Assembly: GCF_010104355.1 (NCBI RefSeq)
Contig: NZ_CP044972.1
Location: 3,596,001 to 3,660,000, forward strand
Length of the DNA: 64,000 nucleotides
Source of the DNA: Hydrogenophaga sp. PBL-H3
Lineage (GTDB): Bacteria; Pseudomonadota; Gammaproteobacteria; Burkholderiales; Burkholderiaceae_C
Reading direction: 5' to 3'
The translations under genes were made by a program, and so were the position numbers. Shown here piece by piece: positions 24,856 to 35,845 of the stretch (position 1 is the stretch's first letter; the number at the start of each line of letters is the position of its first letter). A model generated the notes under the pieces. That model saw only the letters and a program-made list of their open reading frames with translations, did no database searches and was not told the DNA's origin.

Positions 24856-26043
24856 TCAGGGAAACACCACCGCACCGAAGAGCCGCTCGTGCTCCTTGAT
24901 CGCGAAGCGGTCGGTCATGCCGGCGATGTAGTCGGCCACGGCGCGCGCATGGTGCTGGCTGCGGCCATGCGCTTGAGGCAACTCCTGCGGGGCGTTCATG
25001 TATCGCTCGAACAGATCGCTCACCACACGGCGCGCACGGCTGGTGGTTTCCATGACCTGAGGGTGGCGATACAGGTTGCGCAGCAGAAAGGTCTTGAGCA
25101 CCTGTGAGCGATCGCGCATGGCTGGGGAGAACGCCACCAGGGGCGGCTTCAGGCGTGCCGCATCGGCGCTGTCCAGTGCCTGTTCCGCAACGCGCATGCG
25201 GGTGTGATCGATCACGTCGTACACCTGATCGCTGAGCATCAGCCGGATCGACTCGAACAGGAGGCGCCTGCCCGCCAGTGCGGGGTGGGCCTGCAACGCT
25301 TGTTGCCGGTAATGCTCGAACAAGGGCACGTCGTCCAGTTGCTCCAACGTCAGGAGACCGGAGCGCACGCCGTCATCAATGTCGTGCGCGTTGTAGGCGA
25401 TCTCGTCGGCCAGATTGCACAGCTGCGCCTCCAGGCTGGGCGAACCACCATGAAGAAAGCGGGCCGCCACGCCATGCGGCTCTTGCTGCTCAAGCCGCTG
25501 TGCGTTGCTGCGTGAACAGTGTTTGAGGATGCCTTCGCGGGTCTCGAAACACAGATTCAAGCCATCAAAGGCCGGGTAGCGCTCTTCCAGCTCATCGACC
25601 ACGCGCAGGCTCTGGAGGTTGTGCTCAAAGCCCCATCCGTCCACAGCGTGCTCACTGGGCGTAAGCGACTGCATGCAGGCGTTCAACGCGTCCTGGCCCG
25701 CATGCCCGAATGGCGTGTGGCCCAGGTCGTGCGCCAGGGCAATGGCCTCCACCAGATCCTCGTTGAGCTGCAACGAGCGGGCGATGCTGCGTCCGAGCTG
25801 CGCCACTTCGAGCGAGTGCGTGAGGCGCGTTCGAAAGAGATCGCCTTCGTGGTTCAGAAACACCTGCGTCTTGTAGACCAGGCGGCGGAACGCGGTGGAG
25901 TGGATCACACGGTCCCGATCACGCTGGAAGGCGGTGCGTGTGGGCGCTTCGGCTTCCGGGTATCGGCGCCCACGGCTCTGCGCGGGGTCACTGGCGTACG
26001 GCGCCAGCGCCTGGAGAGAACGTTCTGGCGCTCGCTCCATCAA
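24856..26043 (-). CDS. dgt: deoxyguanosinetriphosphate triphosphohydrolase-like protein
   Basis: An HD-domain dNTPase that removes triphosphate from deoxynucleoside triphosphates. The 395-residue protein has the metal-binding set H76 (RLTHSLEV), H105-D106 ([15 protein letters not shown]) and a distal Asp in [16 protein letters not shown]. It belongs to the shorter Dgt-like subfamily (about 380-400 residues) rather than the 505-residue E. coli type. The start overlaps the aroB stop by four bases. Confidence 0.93.
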   Translation of the reverse strand: MMERAPERSLQALAPYASDPAQSRGRRYPEAEAPTRTAFQRDRDRVIHSTAFRRLVYKTQVFLNHEGDLFRTRLTHSLEVAQLGRSIARSLQLNEDLVEAIALAHDLGHTPFGHAGQDALNACMQSLTPSEHAVDGWGFEHNLQSLRVVDELEERYPAFDGLNLCFETREGILKHCSRSNAQRLEQQEPHGVAARFLHGGSPSLEAQLCNLADEIAYNAHDIDDGVRSGLLTLEQLDDVPLFEHYRQQALQAHPALAGRRLLFESIRLMLSDQVYDVIDHTRMRVAEQALDSADAARLKPPLVAFSPAMRDRSQVLKTFLLRNLYRHPQVMETTSRARRVVSDLFERYMNAPQELPQAHGRSQHHARAVADYIAGMTDRFAIKEHERLFGAVVFP

Positions 26044-27161
26044 GGGCGCACGCTCGCCTCGATTACTTGCGCTACAAGCGCATCGGGCGCAGAGCGCACC
26101 ACGGCACTGCCCGGCCTATCGATCACCACGAACTTGATCTCGCCCGCTTCCGATTTTTTGTCCACCCGCATCAGGGCGAGGTAGCGACCCACGTTGTCAT
26201 GTACATCGATCACGGGGGCCACGGTGGGCAGACCCGCCGCCTGTACCAGCCGGGTGAGACGTTCGACAAACGCAGCATCCACTCCACCCAGCAATTGCGA
26301 GAGGCGCGCCGCCATCACCAGTCCGCAGCCCACGGCTTCGCCGTGCAGCCAGACCCCGTAGCCCACGCCCGCCTCGATGGCATGTCCAAAAGTGTGGCCG
26401 AAGTTGAGAATGGCACGCAGGCCAGACTCGCGCTCGTCCTGCCCCACCACCCAGGCCTTGATCTCACAGCTGCGTTTGACGGCATGGGCCAGGGCTTCGG
26501 GGTCACGCGCCATGAGCTGCTCAATGTGCGCCTCGATCCAGTCGAGAAACGCCATGTCGGCAATGGGTCCGTACTTGATGACCTCGGCCAACCCGGCGCT
26601 GAGTTCGCGCGCTGGCAAGGTGTTGAGGGTGTCGAGGTCGCACACCACGCGCTGCGGCTGGTAGAACGCCCCGATCATGTTTTTGCCCAACGGGTGATTG
26701 ATGGCGGTCTTGCCACCGACCGACGAATCCACCTGGGCCAGCAAGGTGGTGGGCACCTGCACAAACGGAACACCCCGCATGTAGCTCGCAGCCGCGAAAC
26801 CCGTCATGTCGCCCACCACACCACCACCCAGCGCAAAAAGAACCGTCTTGCGATCGCAGCCATGCGACAGCAACGCATCAAAGATGAGGTTCAGTGACTC
26901 CCAGGTCTTGTAGGTCTCACCATCAGGCAGGCTCACCGTGTGGACATGGGCATAGCGCGATGAGAGCGTCCGCTCCAGGCGCTTTGCGTAGAGAGGCGCT
27001 ACCGTCTCATTGGTGACGATCATCGCGCTGTGGGCTGCCGGCAGGTGCCGGTAGCTGTCTTGCGCATCCAGCAAGCCCGCGCCGATATCGATGGCGTAGC
27101 TGCGATCGTCGAGATCGATCTCGACTTGTTGATGGGTTAGAGCGGTGGCGTGAGGCGTCAT
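26040..27161 (-). CDS. aroB: 3-dehydroquinate synthase AroB
   Basis: AroB closes DAHP to 3-dehydroquinate, the second step of the shikimate pathway, using NAD and a divalent metal. The 373-residue protein shows the NAD-binding [19 protein letters not shown], the [21 protein letters not shown] active-site block, and the metal-ligand [11 protein letters not shown] start at [10 protein letters not shown]; an in-frame start 15 codons further upstream is less likely. It lies 56 bp after aroK. Confidence 0.97.
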   Translation of the reverse strand: MTPHATALTHQQVEIDLDDRSYAIDIGAGLLDAQDSYRHLPAAHSAMIVTNETVAPLYAKRLERTLSSRYAHVHTVSLPDGETYKTWESLNLIFDALLSHGCDRKTVLFALGGGVVGDMTGFAAASYMRGVPFVQVPTTLLAQVDSSVGGKTAINHPLGKNMIGAFYQPQRVVCDLDTLNTLPARELSAGLAEVIKYGPIADMAFLDWIEAHIEQLMARDPEALAHAVKRSCEIKAWVVGQDERESGLRAILNFGHTFGHAIEAGVGYGVWLHGEAVGCGLVMAARLSQLLGGVDAAFVERLTRLVQAAGLPTVAPVIDVHDNVGRYLALMRVDKKSEAGEIKFVVIDRPGSAVVRSAPDALVAQVIEASVRP

Positions 27162-27217
27162 GGGCCCCAAGTTTATGCGCTGACCGGAAAGAGCCCCACG
27201 CCGCACCGTCAGCGAAT

Positions 27218-27784
27218 CTACTGAGACTGTGTTGAATCTCCAGAACCAGGCGCGTCCAGAGATACCGACCCTCCGAGCTCCAGCTGCATCACGATCATGT
27301 TCACCAACATGGCAACCGAAGGCCGCCCGGTCTCGATCACGAAATGTGCGGTCTCGCGGTACAAGGGGTCGCGCGCGGCATAGAGGTCCTTCAACCGCTG
27401 CTGGGGGTCGGCTACCTGCAGCAAGGGGCGGTTGCGGTCGTGTCTCAGGCGACGAAACACCTCCTCTGGTGTGGATCGCAGATACACCACGGAACCACGC
27501 TGATGCAGCCGCTCCCGGTTCTCGGAACGCAGCACGGAACCACCCCCGGTGGACACCACACAGGGAGGGCCAGCGGTCAACTCATCGATGACGGACGCTT
27601 CAAGATCTCGAAAGCGCTCCTCGCCTTCGCGCTCAAAGAACTCCCGGATCGAACAGCCCAGTCGATGTTCGATCACGTGGTCCGAGTCAAAGAAAGGACG
27701 TGAAATGCGGCGAGCCAGTTGCCGGCCCACCGTCGACTTGCCTGAACCAGGCAAGCCGATCAAAAAACAGGAAGTGGCACTCAA
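27218..27784 (-). CDS. aroK: shikimate kinase AroK
   Basis: AroK phosphorylates shikimate. The 188-residue P-loop kinase has Walker [10 protein letters not shown] (10-18), the shikimate-binding [17 protein letters not shown] and the lid Arg region (RHDRNRPLL). The C-terminus carries an acidic tail of about 15 residues. It overlaps the pilQ stop by four bases. The pilMNOPQ-aroK-aroB order is conserved widely in proteobacteria. Confidence 0.97.
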   Translation of the reverse strand: MSATSCFLIGLPGSGKSTVGRQLARRISRPFFDSDHVIEHRLGCSIREFFEREGEERFRDLEASVIDELTAGPPCVVSTGGGSVLRSENRERLHQRGSVVYLRSTPEEVFRRLRHDRNRPLLQVADPQQRLKDLYAARDPLYRETAHFVIETGRPSVAMLVNMIVMQLELGGSVSLDAPGSGDSTQSQ

Positions 27785-29904
27785 TTGATGGCGGAGCGAC
27801 CCAGCACGCGAGGTGTGATGAAGATCAGCAACTCTGATTTGTTGTTGGTCCGTTCACGAGACTTGAACAAGTTGCCAACCCCTGGCAGATCACCCAGCAA
27901 CGGAACCTTGTTCACGGTGTCGCGCTGCGTCTGCTCGAAAATGCCGCCAATCACCACCGTTCCACCATTTTCAACCAGCACCTGGGTCTGCACGTGCTTG
28001 GTGTTGATGGCAACACCATCGGGTGTGTCCACACCCCTGCTGTCCTTGTTGATGTCCAGATCCAGAATGATGTTGCCCTCGGGGGTGATCTGGGGCGTGA
28101 CCTCGAGCTTCAGATTGGCCTTTCGGAACGCGATGGCCGTCGCACCGCTGGACGTCGCCGTCTGGTACGGGAACTCCGTACCTTGTTCGATCAAGGCTTT
28201 GACGCCATCCGCGGTCACAACACGTGGGCTGGCCACGATGCGGCCTTTGGAATCCGACTCCAGCGCCGAGATTTCAAGACTCAAGAAACGCGAGGCATTG
28301 GGGCTGAAGAGCGACAGAGCGTAAGACGCGGCCAGTGCGGTTCCGGGATTCGCCGGCAAACTCACGAATGGTGCAGATGTCGGCGTTGGACCCGTTGAGA
28401 CAGCGCCGTAGGTGGAGCCGAAGTTGCCCTGAACCTGGTTCCCGTTGATGGAGCCAGCACCGAAGCCACGTACGCCACCGCCCAACCGGACACCCAGCGA
28501 TTTGCCAAAGGTATCGTCGGCTTCAACGATGCGGGCTTCGATGATCACCTGACGGATCGGGATATCCAGTTTGGAAATCAGCTCTTGAACCTGCTGCAGC
28601 TTGGAAGGAATGTCCGTGACAAACAACTGATTAGTCCGTGGCTCGGAAATGACACTGCCACGCTCGGACAGGATGCGAGCATTGCTGCCGCCGTTGGCGC
28701 CACCACCGCTTCCGCTGGAGATCAGTTGTGTTGCGATGTCGACCGCCTTGGCGTAGTTCATCTGGAAACCTTGTGTGCGCAATGCCTCCAGGCTCTCCGT
28801 CGATGCCCTGGCTTCGAGGTCTTGCTTTTCACGCGCGGCAATTTCGTCTTTCGGCGCAATCCACAGCACGTTGCCTGACTTGCGCATGCCCAAGCCTTTG
28901 GCTTGCAAGATGATGTCCAGCGCTTGGTCCCAAGGCACGTCCTTGAGTCGCAGAGTCACAGAACCGGTCACCGAATCCGAGGTCACCACGTTGAAGTTGG
29001 TGAAGTCGGCAATGACCTGCAACAGCGAGCGCACTTCGATGTTCTGAAAGTTCAGCGACAGCTTTTCACCGTTGTAGCCAGGTCCTTGCGTCAACTTGCT
29101 GGTGTCGACCTTCTGCTCGCGAATCTCCAGCACGAACTGGTTGTCACTTTGATAGGCAGAGTGCTCCCAGTTGCCGGTGGGCGTCACCACCATGCGCACC
29201 CGATCGCCGGTCTGCGAGGTTGTGACGCTCTGCACTGGGGTACCGAAGTCGCTCACATCCAATCGGCGGCGCAAGCCCTCAGGCAAGGACGTCTTCAGAA
29301 ATTCCACCACCAGGTTCTGCCCTTGCTGGCGGATGTCAACGCCGACCTGGTTGTTGGCCAGTTCGACCACCACACGGCCAGCGTTGCCCACGCCTCGCCG
29401 GAAGTCGATGTCACGAAGTGAGGAGACATCGCGGTTGCGATTCTCAGCAAAAGAAGCCGGAGGCGCAGTGACGGCTGTCACGTTCTCGGAGCGTTGCAGC
29501 ACAACCAGAAGCGAGTTGCCCTCGATCTTGGTTTCGTAAGAAGCCGTCTGCTTCAGGTTGATCACCACACGGGTTCGGTCACCAGCTTGAACCACGTTGG
29601 CCGAGCGCAGGTTACCTTCGTTGATTTCAACAGTGCTGCGCCCAATGGCATTTGCCACGCCTGGAAAATCAAGCGCGATGCGAGCGGGAGACTGGATGGT
29701 GAATCCGGTTGGTACGGCCGCCAGCGGCTGCGCGGTGTTGATGCGAATGACCTCCACGCCCCCCTGCACTCCACCTGTGAGCGACTGAATCGCGTTTTGG
29801 GCCTGAGCCCAAACGGTGGTGAACGCCATGCACGCGATGATTGCGCCCTTGGCCACACCCCTTTGCACAGCAGAGACCACGGGCGCCTTGTTTGGCTTGT
29901 TCAT
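27781..29904 (-). CDS. pilQ: type IV pilus secretin PilQ
   Basis: PilQ forms the outer-membrane channel for type IV pili. The 707-residue precursor has a signal peptide (cleavage near AQA-QN, about residue 36) and two N-terminal AMIN domains (about 40-280) that bind peptidoglycan. Secretin and TonB short N-terminal/N1 domains (about 300-450) and the C-terminal secretin barrel (about 470-700, with [34 protein letters not shown] by its key residues) follow. A glycine/asparagine-rich stretch occurs near residue 400 ([15 protein letters not shown]). It overlaps pilP by four bases. Confidence 0.97.
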   Translation of the reverse strand: MNKPNKAPVVSAVQRGVAKGAIIACMAFTTVWAQAQNAIQSLTGGVQGGVEVIRINTAQPLAAVPTGFTIQSPARIALDFPGVANAIGRSTVEINEGNLRSANVVQAGDRTRVVINLKQTASYETKIEGNSLLVVLQRSENVTAVTAPPASFAENRNRDVSSLRDIDFRRGVGNAGRVVVELANNQVGVDIRQQGQNLVVEFLKTSLPEGLRRRLDVSDFGTPVQSVTTSQTGDRVRMVVTPTGNWEHSAYQSDNQFVLEIREQKVDTSKLTQGPGYNGEKLSLNFQNIEVRSLLQVIADFTNFNVVTSDSVTGSVTLRLKDVPWDQALDIILQAKGLGMRKSGNVLWIAPKDEIAAREKQDLEARASTESLEALRTQGFQMNYAKAVDIATQLISSGSGGGANGGSNARILSERGSVISEPRTNQLFVTDIPSKLQQVQELISKLDIPIRQVIIEARIVEADDTFGKSLGVRLGGGVRGFGAGSINGNQVQGNFGSTYGAVSTGPTPTSAPFVSLPANPGTALAASYALSLFSPNASRFLSLEISALESDSKGRIVASPRVVTADGVKALIEQGTEFPYQTATSSGATAIAFRKANLKLEVTPQITPEGNIILDLDINKDSRGVDTPDGVAINTKHVQTQVLVENGGTVVIGGIFEQTQRDTVNKVPLLGDLPGVGNLFKSRERTNNKSELLIFITPRVLGRSAIN

Positions 29905-30455
29905 TTAGAAGCTTCCTCTTGTAACTGCAGCGCTGCGGGGCGCTCCGTCCATTCGCCACCGGAGTCCTGCACGATCTCGCGCAGGACCACCTCTGTCTCC
30001 GAAATTCGGGTCACGCGACCATAGTTCTGACCCAGATAGGTGCCGGGGCGAACTTGATACAGCAGCTTGTCCACCTTGACGAGCGCAACCAGCTGCCCAT
30101 CCCGGTTCAAACTACCGACCATGGACATCGTGTCCAGTGGATAGGCCTCGAGCGGCTGCTTGCGCCGATTGAGTTCAGGCTCGATCAAGGCAGCATTGAC
30201 CACTGGCGTGGATTGATTGCCACGCAAAACGCTGGTGAGCTTTTCAATGCTGAATGGCGGCGTCAGTCGCTCTCCCGCGTAGGCCTGTGGCTCGAACTTC
30301 GTGGGAGCCGGTATGGGTTTGACGGACGGTTTGATGCTGTTGCGTTCACTTTGCATCCAGACTTGCAGCTCATCCTCTCCCGAGGATGTGCACGCAGCAA
30401 GGCACAAGGTCAAAGCCACCAGGGAAAGATGCTTTACATGCAATGAGGAAGTCAC
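29901..30455 (-). CDS. pilP: type IV pilus alignment lipoprotein PilP
   Basis: PilP is an inner-membrane lipoprotein that connects PilNO to the PilQ secretin. The 184-residue protein has a lipoprotein signal with lipobox LAAC (Cys22). A proline-rich linker follows (SVKPIPAPTKFEPQAY), then the C-terminal beta-domain with VGSLNRDGQLVALVKVDKLLYQVRPGTYLGQNYGRV seen by its key residues. Four-base overlaps with pilO and pilQ. Confidence 0.95.
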   Translation of the reverse strand: MTSSLHVKHLSLVALTLCLAACTSSGEDELQVWMQSERNSIKPSVKPIPAPTKFEPQAYAGERLTPPFSIEKLTSVLRGNQSTPVVNAALIEPELNRRKQPLEAYPLDTMSMVGSLNRDGQLVALVKVDKLLYQVRPGTYLGQNYGRVTRISETEVVLREIVQDSGGEWTERPAALQLQEEASK

Positions 30456-31123
30456 TTCTTGGCTCCCTGCGCTTTTTGTTGAAGAGCAATCTCTTCTTGA
30501 TCCAGATAACGGAACGTCTTGGCAATGCAGTCCATCGTCAACACGCCCTCGCGACTGGCCACCGGCGTCAATGTCAGGTTGTTCAAGGTGACGATACGAG
30601 AGAGGTTCGCAATGTCGGCGGCAAACAATCCGATGTCGTGGTACGTACCCGTCACGCGCACCGAGATCGGCAGTTCAGCGTAGTACTCCTTCACGCTGAC
30701 AGTGCCTGGCCGAAACAACTCGAATTGCAGGCTGCGCCCCAAACCCGCCTGGTTGATGTCCGACAGCAAAGCATCCATCTCGGCTTTGCTGGGCAGTTGC
30801 TTCTCCAGTTGAGTAACGTACTGCTGAACCTGTTCCAGCTGCTTTCGCAAGGCGTCAAGGTTGACCGCTTGCACAGCCTTCTTTTTGTAGTCTTCGCGAA
30901 GCTGCTGTTCGCGGGCTTTTTCAGCGATCAGCTCCTCGTCCGAATCCTTCAACCAGGCAAACCAAAGACCTGCAATGACCGCCACACACACGGCGATAAA
31001 CAAAAGATTGCGCGGAAGGCCAGGCCACTGCGAGGGATCGTTGGGATCGAGCCCGGTGAACTGGCTCTTGAGTTTTTCCTGGACTCCCTTGAAGTCCATG
31101 TTGATGCTGGGCGTTTTGGCCAT
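30452..31123 (-). CDS. pilO: type IV pilus inner-membrane protein PilO
   Basis: PilO forms heterodimers with PilN in the alignment subcomplex. The 223-residue protein has a short cytoplasmic N-terminus (with the FTGLDPNDPSQWP pattern), one membrane helix (about 40-57, LLFIAVCVAVIAGLWFAWL), a coiled coil (about 65-120) and a C-terminal ferredoxin-like domain. It begins 17 bp after pilN. Confidence 0.95.
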   Translation of the reverse strand: MAKTPSINMDFKGVQEKLKSQFTGLDPNDPSQWPGLPRNLLFIAVCVAVIAGLWFAWLKDSDEELIAEKAREQQLREDYKKKAVQAVNLDALRKQLEQVQQYVTQLEKQLPSKAEMDALLSDINQAGLGRSLQFELFRPGTVSVKEYYAELPISVRVTGTYHDIGLFAADIANLSRIVTLNNLTLTPVASREGVLTMDCIAKTFRYLDQEEIALQQKAQGAKK

Positions 31124-31140
31124 GATGCGTTGCCCTGTGG

Positions 31141-31755
31141 TCAGACCTTGCCCGCAGCGGCAGGCGCACCGGCAGGAACCGCTCCGGCCTCGGCGGAAGG
31201 ACGTTTAAGTGAAACGCGGATGGAGAAGTTGAAGACCCGTCGCTGCTCCCGGCTGGCCAAGGCCACACTGGACGACACGATCTCGATCAGCTCGGGGCGG
31301 CCCAGCCATTGGCTGCTGTTACCCAGATTGCGCAGCAAATCGGATACCCGCTCCTGAGACTGTGCCACGCCGTTGAGCAGGACACTTTGATTCTCTTGTT
31401 TCATCGACTTGAGGTAGATGCCGTCAGGCAACTGAGTCACCAGCTCGTCCAGCAGGTGCACCGGAATGTTTCGGTCACCCTGGAGATTTTCCACCGCTGT
31501 TTGCCGGGCACGCAGGGAGGCAATTTCCTTTTGCAAGCTGGCAATGTCCTTGATTTCGGCATCAAGGCGAGTGATCTCTGCTTGCAGGAATGCGTTGCGT
31601 TCCTGCTGTGTGGCAATCTGACCCTGGTACCAGGTGAACACGGCTCCACAAACGATGCCTCCCAGCAAAGCCGAGAGACCAAGCTGGGTGAAAAACTGTT
31701 CTTTTTGCCGCTTTCGCGCCGCCTCTCGGTGGGGCAGCAGGTTGATCAAGATCAT
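31141..31755 (-). CDS. pilN: type IV pilus inner-membrane protein PilN
   Basis: PilN links cytoplasmic PilM to periplasmic PilO. The 204-residue protein starts MILINLLPHREAARKRQK, the conserved PilM-binding motif INLLPHR. One membrane helix (about 22-44), a coiled coil and a ferredoxin-like domain follow. The C-terminus ends in an Ala/Pro-rich tail (AEAGAVPAGAPAAAGKV). It overlaps pilM by four bases. Confidence 0.96.
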   Translation of the reverse strand: MILINLLPHREAARKRQKEQFFTQLGLSALLGGIVCGAVFTWYQGQIATQQERNAFLQAEITRLDAEIKDIASLQKEIASLRARQTAVENLQGDRNIPVHLLDELVTQLPDGIYLKSMKQENQSVLLNGVAQSQERVSDLLRNLGNSSQWLGRPELIEIVSSSVALASREQRRVFNFSIRVSLKRPSAEAGAVPAGAPAAAGKV

Positions 31756-32831
31756 TGGTAGAACCTCCGCAAGGCCAACCCGGTTGACGTCAAGTACGAA
31801 GGCGCTTCACGCGAAATCTTGCGAGCCTGAATGGAGGAAGCCATCTCCATGGCATCAAAGGGATTGATCACCATGCAGGCAAATGATGTCTGGTGGGTAA
31901 CCGCCTCCGTAAGTCCGGGCAACGCGGCACTGCCGCCCGCCAGCAGGATGTGATCCACCTTGTTGTAAGGCGTGCTGGTGAAGAAGAACTGCAGTGCACG
32001 GCCTACCTCTTGCGCCATGCTTTCAATGAACGGATCCAGAACCGCAGCACGGTAGTCGTCGGGCAAGTCGCCGGAGCGCTTCTTGGCTTCGGCTTCATCA
32101 GCGGAGAAGCCATACTGGCGAACAATCAGCTGTGTCAGTTGAGCGCCACCAAACGCCTGATCCCGCTCATACAAGACATCGTCGTTGCGCATGACCTGCA
32201 TGCTGGTCGTCAGGGCTCCAACCTCAAACAGCGCCACCAATGAGTCGATGCCCTGATTGGGCAGCGTCTCGATGACCCGTCCTGCGGCCATGCGGGAGGC
32301 GTAGGACTCGACGTCCATGACCACAGGTTTGAGCCCAGCCGCTTCGGCCAGACCCTGCCGATCCGATACCTTCTCCTTGCGCGATGCGGCAATCAGAACC
32401 TCGACATCGCCCACCGAATTGGCGCTGGGACCGATGACGCAGAAGTCGAGACTCACTTCGTCGAGCGAGAAGGGGATGTACTGGTTGGCTTCTGATTCGA
32501 CCTGCGCCTCGAGCTCCTTATCGGACAAGCCCCCAGGCAGGATGATCTTTTTGGTGATCACCGCAGAGGCCGGCAGCGCCAAGGCCACGTTCTTTGTCTT
32601 GCTGCCGCTCTTGCGGACAACCCGCCGAACGGCTTCGGCCACTTCGTCAAATTTTTCGATGTTGCCGTCTGTGATCCAGCCACGTTCGAGCGGCTCCATG
32701 GCGCAACGTTCCAACACCAGATCACCAGATCGGTTGCGAGACAGCTCCACCAGTTTGACGCTCGACGAGCTCACGTCGATGCCCAACATGGGCGCCGGTT
32801 CCCGGCTGAATAACGACCCCAATGAGATCAA
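31752..32831 (-). CDS. pilM: type IV pilus cytoplasmic ATPase-fold protein PilM
   Basis: PilM is the FtsA/actin-like cytoplasmic ring protein that binds the PilN tail. The 359-residue protein has the actin-fold phosphate loops GIDVSSSSVKLVELS and LLAGGSAALPGL. The first codon that keeps the usual MISLGSLFSREP start is TTG (32831); the next ATG would be at MLGIDVSS, 14 codons in. GGGGGT lies just upstream of the TTG. It is the first gene of the pilMNOPQ-aroKB-dgt run. Confidence 0.95.
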   Translation of the reverse strand: MISLGSLFSREPAPMLGIDVSSSSVKLVELSRNRSGDLVLERCAMEPLERGWITDGNIEKFDEVAEAVRRVVRKSGSKTKNVALALPASAVITKKIILPGGLSDKELEAQVESEANQYIPFSLDEVSLDFCVIGPSANSVGDVEVLIAASRKEKVSDRQGLAEAAGLKPVVMDVESYASRMAAGRVIETLPNQGIDSLVALFEVGALTTSMQVMRNDDVLYERDQAFGGAQLTQLIVRQYGFSADEAEAKKRSGDLPDDYRAAVLDPFIESMAQEVGRALQFFFTSTPYNKVDHILLAGGSAALPGLTEAVTHQTSFACMVINPFDAMEMASSIQARKISREAPSYLTSTGLALRRFYQ

Positions 32832-32886
32832 GGTGACCCCCAGATGTGACGGCGCAACAGAGCGCCAGACTTAAGAATTCACTTGA

Positions 32887-32915
32887 ATGCTAGCAGCAAG
32901 CCCTTTGTCCAGCAA
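32887..32915 (-). promoter_or_regulatory. possible promoter for pilM operon
   Basis: On the minus strand TTGCTG (32915-32910) and TAGCAT (32892-32887) are 17 bp apart, about 56 bp upstream of the pilM start. Both hexamers are partial matches to the sigma70 consensus, so this is a weak candidate in the 268-bp divergent region shared with ponA. Confidence 0.3.
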
Positions 32916-33067
32916 AGAAATTTTGCCTTTGCGACAAATCGAAACGTTGTCAAAATCCTACGTGACCGAACTTCGCTGCCAGCCCTGTCATGAACCTTTG
33001 GCCCGCGAAATACACAACAACTCACAATAAGCCGACAACGTTGGCTCAGGCCGCTTCGCGCCATTTT

Positions 33068-33073
33068 TATAAT
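33068..33073 (+). promoter_or_regulatory. perfect -10 element upstream of ponA
   Basis: TATAAT, identical to the sigma70 -10 consensus, lies 27 bases before the ponA ATG. No good -35 is seen at 16-18 bp upstream; TTGGCT at 33041-33046 is 21 bp away. Part of the divergent pilM-ponA region (32832-33099), which holds no gene. Confidence 0.55.
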
Positions 33074-33099
33074 CGGGGTTTGAGGCCTTGATCGACTGC

Positions 33100-35514
33100 A
33101 TGCCCATCCAAGATACCCCCACCCCCTCCAAATCTTCCAAGCCAGTATCTGCGGGGCACACAGCACTGATCTGGGCGGGACGCTTGGTGGTGGCTGTGGC
33201 CGGACTGGCGGCGGCAGGTGTTGTAAGCGTGCTGATGGCGGTGGGCATCGCGCTGGCTGTGGCCTACCCGAATCTTCCCGACGTGACCGGGCTCGCCGAC
33301 TACCGACCCAAACTGCCCCTGCGTGTGCTCACTGTGGAAGGACAACTGATTGGTGAGTTCGGCGAGGAGCGCCGCAACCTGCTCACGATCAAAGAGATAC
33401 CGGCGGTCATGAAGAACGCGGTGCTGGCCATTGAGGACGCGCGCTTCTTCGAGCACAGTGGTGTGGACTACCGGGGCATGATCCGCGCCGCGTTGGCCAA
33501 CCTGCGCCAGGCCAAGAGCCAGGGTGCATCGACGATCACCATGCAGGTCGCACGCAATGTGTACCTGTCTGCCGAAAAGAGCTACACACGCAAGATCTAC
33601 GAGGTGCTGCTGACCTTCAAGCTGGAACACATGCTCACCAAGGAGCAGATCTTGGAGATCTACATGAACCAGATCTTCCTGGGCCAGCGAGCCTATGGGT
33701 TCTCGTCGGCTGCACAGGTCTACTTCGGTAAAGCGCTCAAGGACGTGACGATCGCCGAGGCCGCCATGCTGGCAGGTTTGCCCCAGGCGCCTTCGGCCTA
33801 CAACCCCATCAGGAACCCACGCCGGGCACGCGCTCGTCAGTTGCACATCATTGACCGCATGGTCGAGAACGGATTCATCACGGCCGAACAGGCCGAGCAA
33901 GCCAAGTCCGAGGAGTTGAAGTTGCGTCCGGTGGGTGGCGCCACCCAGGTGCATGCCGAGTTCGTGGCGGAGATGGTTCGGCAATCCATCGTCTCTCAGT
34001 ACGGCGAAGAGGCGTACACACGCGGTTTGGTGGTCACCACATCCCTCAAACAGGCAGAGCAACTGGCCGCCTACCGTGCAGTACGCCAGGGTGTTCTGGA
34101 CTACGAACGTCGTCAGATCTACCGTGGGCCCGAGCTCTTCATCGATTTACCTGCCGACAAAACCGCGCTCGACGAGGCGGTGGACGATGCGCTCAACGAT
34201 CGGCCTGACAATGACGACTTGCTGTCTGCCGTGGTACTTGAAGCGGGACCCAAGCGTGTGCTGGCGGTGCGGCAGGACGGTGAACCCTTCGAGATCACCG
34301 GTGAGGGACTCAAGCCGGTCCAGTCCGGCTTGTCCGACAAGGCCGGGCCCAACATCAAGCTTCGACCCGGTGCGGTGATCAGGGTTGTTCAGACCACCAA
34401 CAAGACATGGCGCATCACGCAACTCCCCGATGTGGAATCGGCCTTTGTCGCCATGGATCCCCGGACGGGCAAAGTGATTGCATTGGTGGGCGGCTTCGAC
34501 TTCCAGAAGAGCAAGTTCAACCACGTGACCCAGGCATGGCGCCAGCCGGGCTCCAGCTTCAAGCCCTTCATTTACTCTGCAGCACTTGAAAAAGGGTTGA
34601 CGCCGATGACCGTGGTCAACGACGCGCCGTTGTTCTACAGCGCCGATGCGACCGGAGGGAAGCCCTGGGAGCCCAAGAACTACGACGGACAATTCGAGGG
34701 GCCGATGTCGGTGCGCCGCGCCCTGGCCAAATCCAAGAACATGGTGTCGATCCGCGTACTCCAACTGGTGGGCACGCAGAGCGCTCAACAGTGGGTGGGG
34801 CGTTTTGGTTTCGATATCGACAAACACCCACCCTACCTCACGATGGCCCTGGGGGCGGGTTCGGTCACGCCCATGCAGATGGCGGTGGGCTATGGCGTGT
34901 TCGCCAACGGTGGATACCGCGTTGCTCCGACACTCATCACCCGGGTGGCCGACCACAAAGGCAAGGTGCTTTACGAGGCGCCCGAGCCCACGCTCACCGA
35001 TGCCCAGCGCGCCATCGAACCGCGCAACGCTTTCATCATGAACAGCCTGCTGCAGGAGATCACCCGCTCAGGCACAGCCGCACGGGCGCAGGCGACCTTG
35101 AAGCGGACCGATCTTTTCGGCAAGACCGGCACCACCAACGACTCCGTTGACGCCTGGTTTGTGGGCTATCAACCCACCGTGGTCGCCGCCGCCTGGGTGG
35201 GCTACGACACGCCGCGCAATCTGGGCAGCCGGGAAACCGGTGGTGGCTTGAGCCTGCCGATCTGGATTTCGTTCATGTCACAAGCGCTCAAGGACGTCCC
35301 TGTGATGCCCTACACACCGCCGCCGGGCGTGATCAATGTAAACGGCGAGTGGTACTTTGAGGAGTTTGGTCCTGGCCACGGTGTGCATGGCCTGGGTCTG
35401 CAAGACGCTTGGTCAGGCGCCGCACCTGCCGCAGCGGACCCGGCCGTTCCGCAACCCGCAGCGCCCCCCCCGGTGGAGGACCGGCGCGGCATCCTGGATC
35501 TGTTCAGAAACTGA
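33100..35514 (+). CDS. ponA: penicillin-binding protein 1A (PonA/MrcA)
   Basis: A class A PBP that polymerises and crosslinks peptidoglycan. The 804-residue protein has an N-terminal membrane anchor (about 23-55) and a GT51 glycosyltransferase domain with the catalytic [15 protein letters not shown] block (Glu112) and [13 protein letters not shown]. An OB-like insert follows, then a transpeptidase domain with SSFKPF (SxxK), SKN (SxN) and KTGTTN. The C-terminus is Pro/Ala-rich. I chose the ATG at 33100; a TTG at 33088 is also in frame. It is divergent from pilM, the common order in proteobacteria. Its 3' end overlaps convergent cyaY by 11 bp. Confidence 0.97.
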   Translation: MPIQDTPTPSKSSKPVSAGHTALIWAGRLVVAVAGLAAAGVVSVLMAVGIALAVAYPNLPDVTGLADYRPKLPLRVLTVEGQLIGEFGEERRNLLTIKEIPAVMKNAVLAIEDARFFEHSGVDYRGMIRAALANLRQAKSQGASTITMQVARNVYLSAEKSYTRKIYEVLLTFKLEHMLTKEQILEIYMNQIFLGQRAYGFSSAAQVYFGKALKDVTIAEAAMLAGLPQAPSAYNPIRNPRRARARQLHIIDRMVENGFITAEQAEQAKSEELKLRPVGGATQVHAEFVAEMVRQSIVSQYGEEAYTRGLVVTTSLKQAEQLAAYRAVRQGVLDYERRQIYRGPELFIDLPADKTALDEAVDDALNDRPDNDDLLSAVVLEAGPKRVLAVRQDGEPFEITGEGLKPVQSGLSDKAGPNIKLRPGAVIRVVQTTNKTWRITQLPDVESAFVAMDPRTGKVIALVGGFDFQKSKFNHVTQAWRQPGSSFKPFIYSAALEKGLTPMTVVNDAPLFYSADATGGKPWEPKNYDGQFEGPMSVRRALAKSKNMVSIRVLQLVGTQSAQQWVGRFGFDIDKHPPYLTMALGAGSVTPMQMAVGYGVFANGGYRVAPTLITRVADHKGKVLYEAPEPTLTDAQRAIEPRNAFIMNSLLQEITRSGTAARAQATLKRTDLFGKTGTTNDSVDAWFVGYQPTVVAAAWVGYDTPRNLGSRETGGGLSLPIWISFMSQALKDVPVMPYTPPPGVINVNGEWYFEEFGPGHGVHGLGLQDAWSGAAPAAADPAVPQPAAPPPVEDRRGILDLFRN

Positions 35515-35833
35515 AGTCCAGCGCCTGCCCGGACTGCTGGGAGGCGAAACGGGAGAGATGGGCCATGAACTCGCCCTGGCCTTTGGTGTCCATCCAGGCC
35601 ACCCCGTTGTGTCGGTAGTGAAAGCCGCCGGCGCGGGCCGCCATCCACACTTCCTGTAGAGGCTTCTGCAGGTTGATGATGATCTGGCTGCCGTTGGAAA
35701 ACGTCATCGTGATCATCCCGCCCACACGCTGGTTGTCGACATCGGCATCGGTTTGATCGTTGATGCGATCACAGGCCAGTTCGATCGACCGCAGCAGCGA
35801 TTCCGCCAGGTCTTGGTACTCGGTGTCGGTCAT
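35504..35833 (-). CDS. cyaY: iron-sulfur assembly frataxin CyaY
   Basis: CyaY is the bacterial frataxin, an iron-binding modulator of the IscS cysteine desulfurase. The 109-residue protein has the acidic first helix ([24 protein letters not shown]) and the beta-sheet core [35 protein letters not shown] by its key residues, with GGFHYR. It is convergent with ponA and divergent from the lptM-like gene, a cyaY-lptM-lysA cluster also seen in E. coli. Confidence 0.96.
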   Translation of the reverse strand: MTDTEYQDLAESLLRSIELACDRINDQTDADVDNQRVGGMITMTFSNGSQIIINLQKPLQEVWMAARAGGFHYRHNGVAWMDTKGQGEFMAHLSRFASQQSGQALDFSF

Positions 35834-35839
35834 TACAAT
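35834..35839 (+). promoter_or_regulatory. -10-like element directly upstream of lptM-like gene
   Basis: TACAAT (5/6) lies seven bases before the ATG at 35846. If used, transcription would begin at or next to the start codon, giving a leaderless mRNA. No Shine-Dalgarno is present. The hexamer overlaps the first codons region of divergent cyaY. Confidence 0.4.
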
Positions 35840-35845
35840 GCTTGC

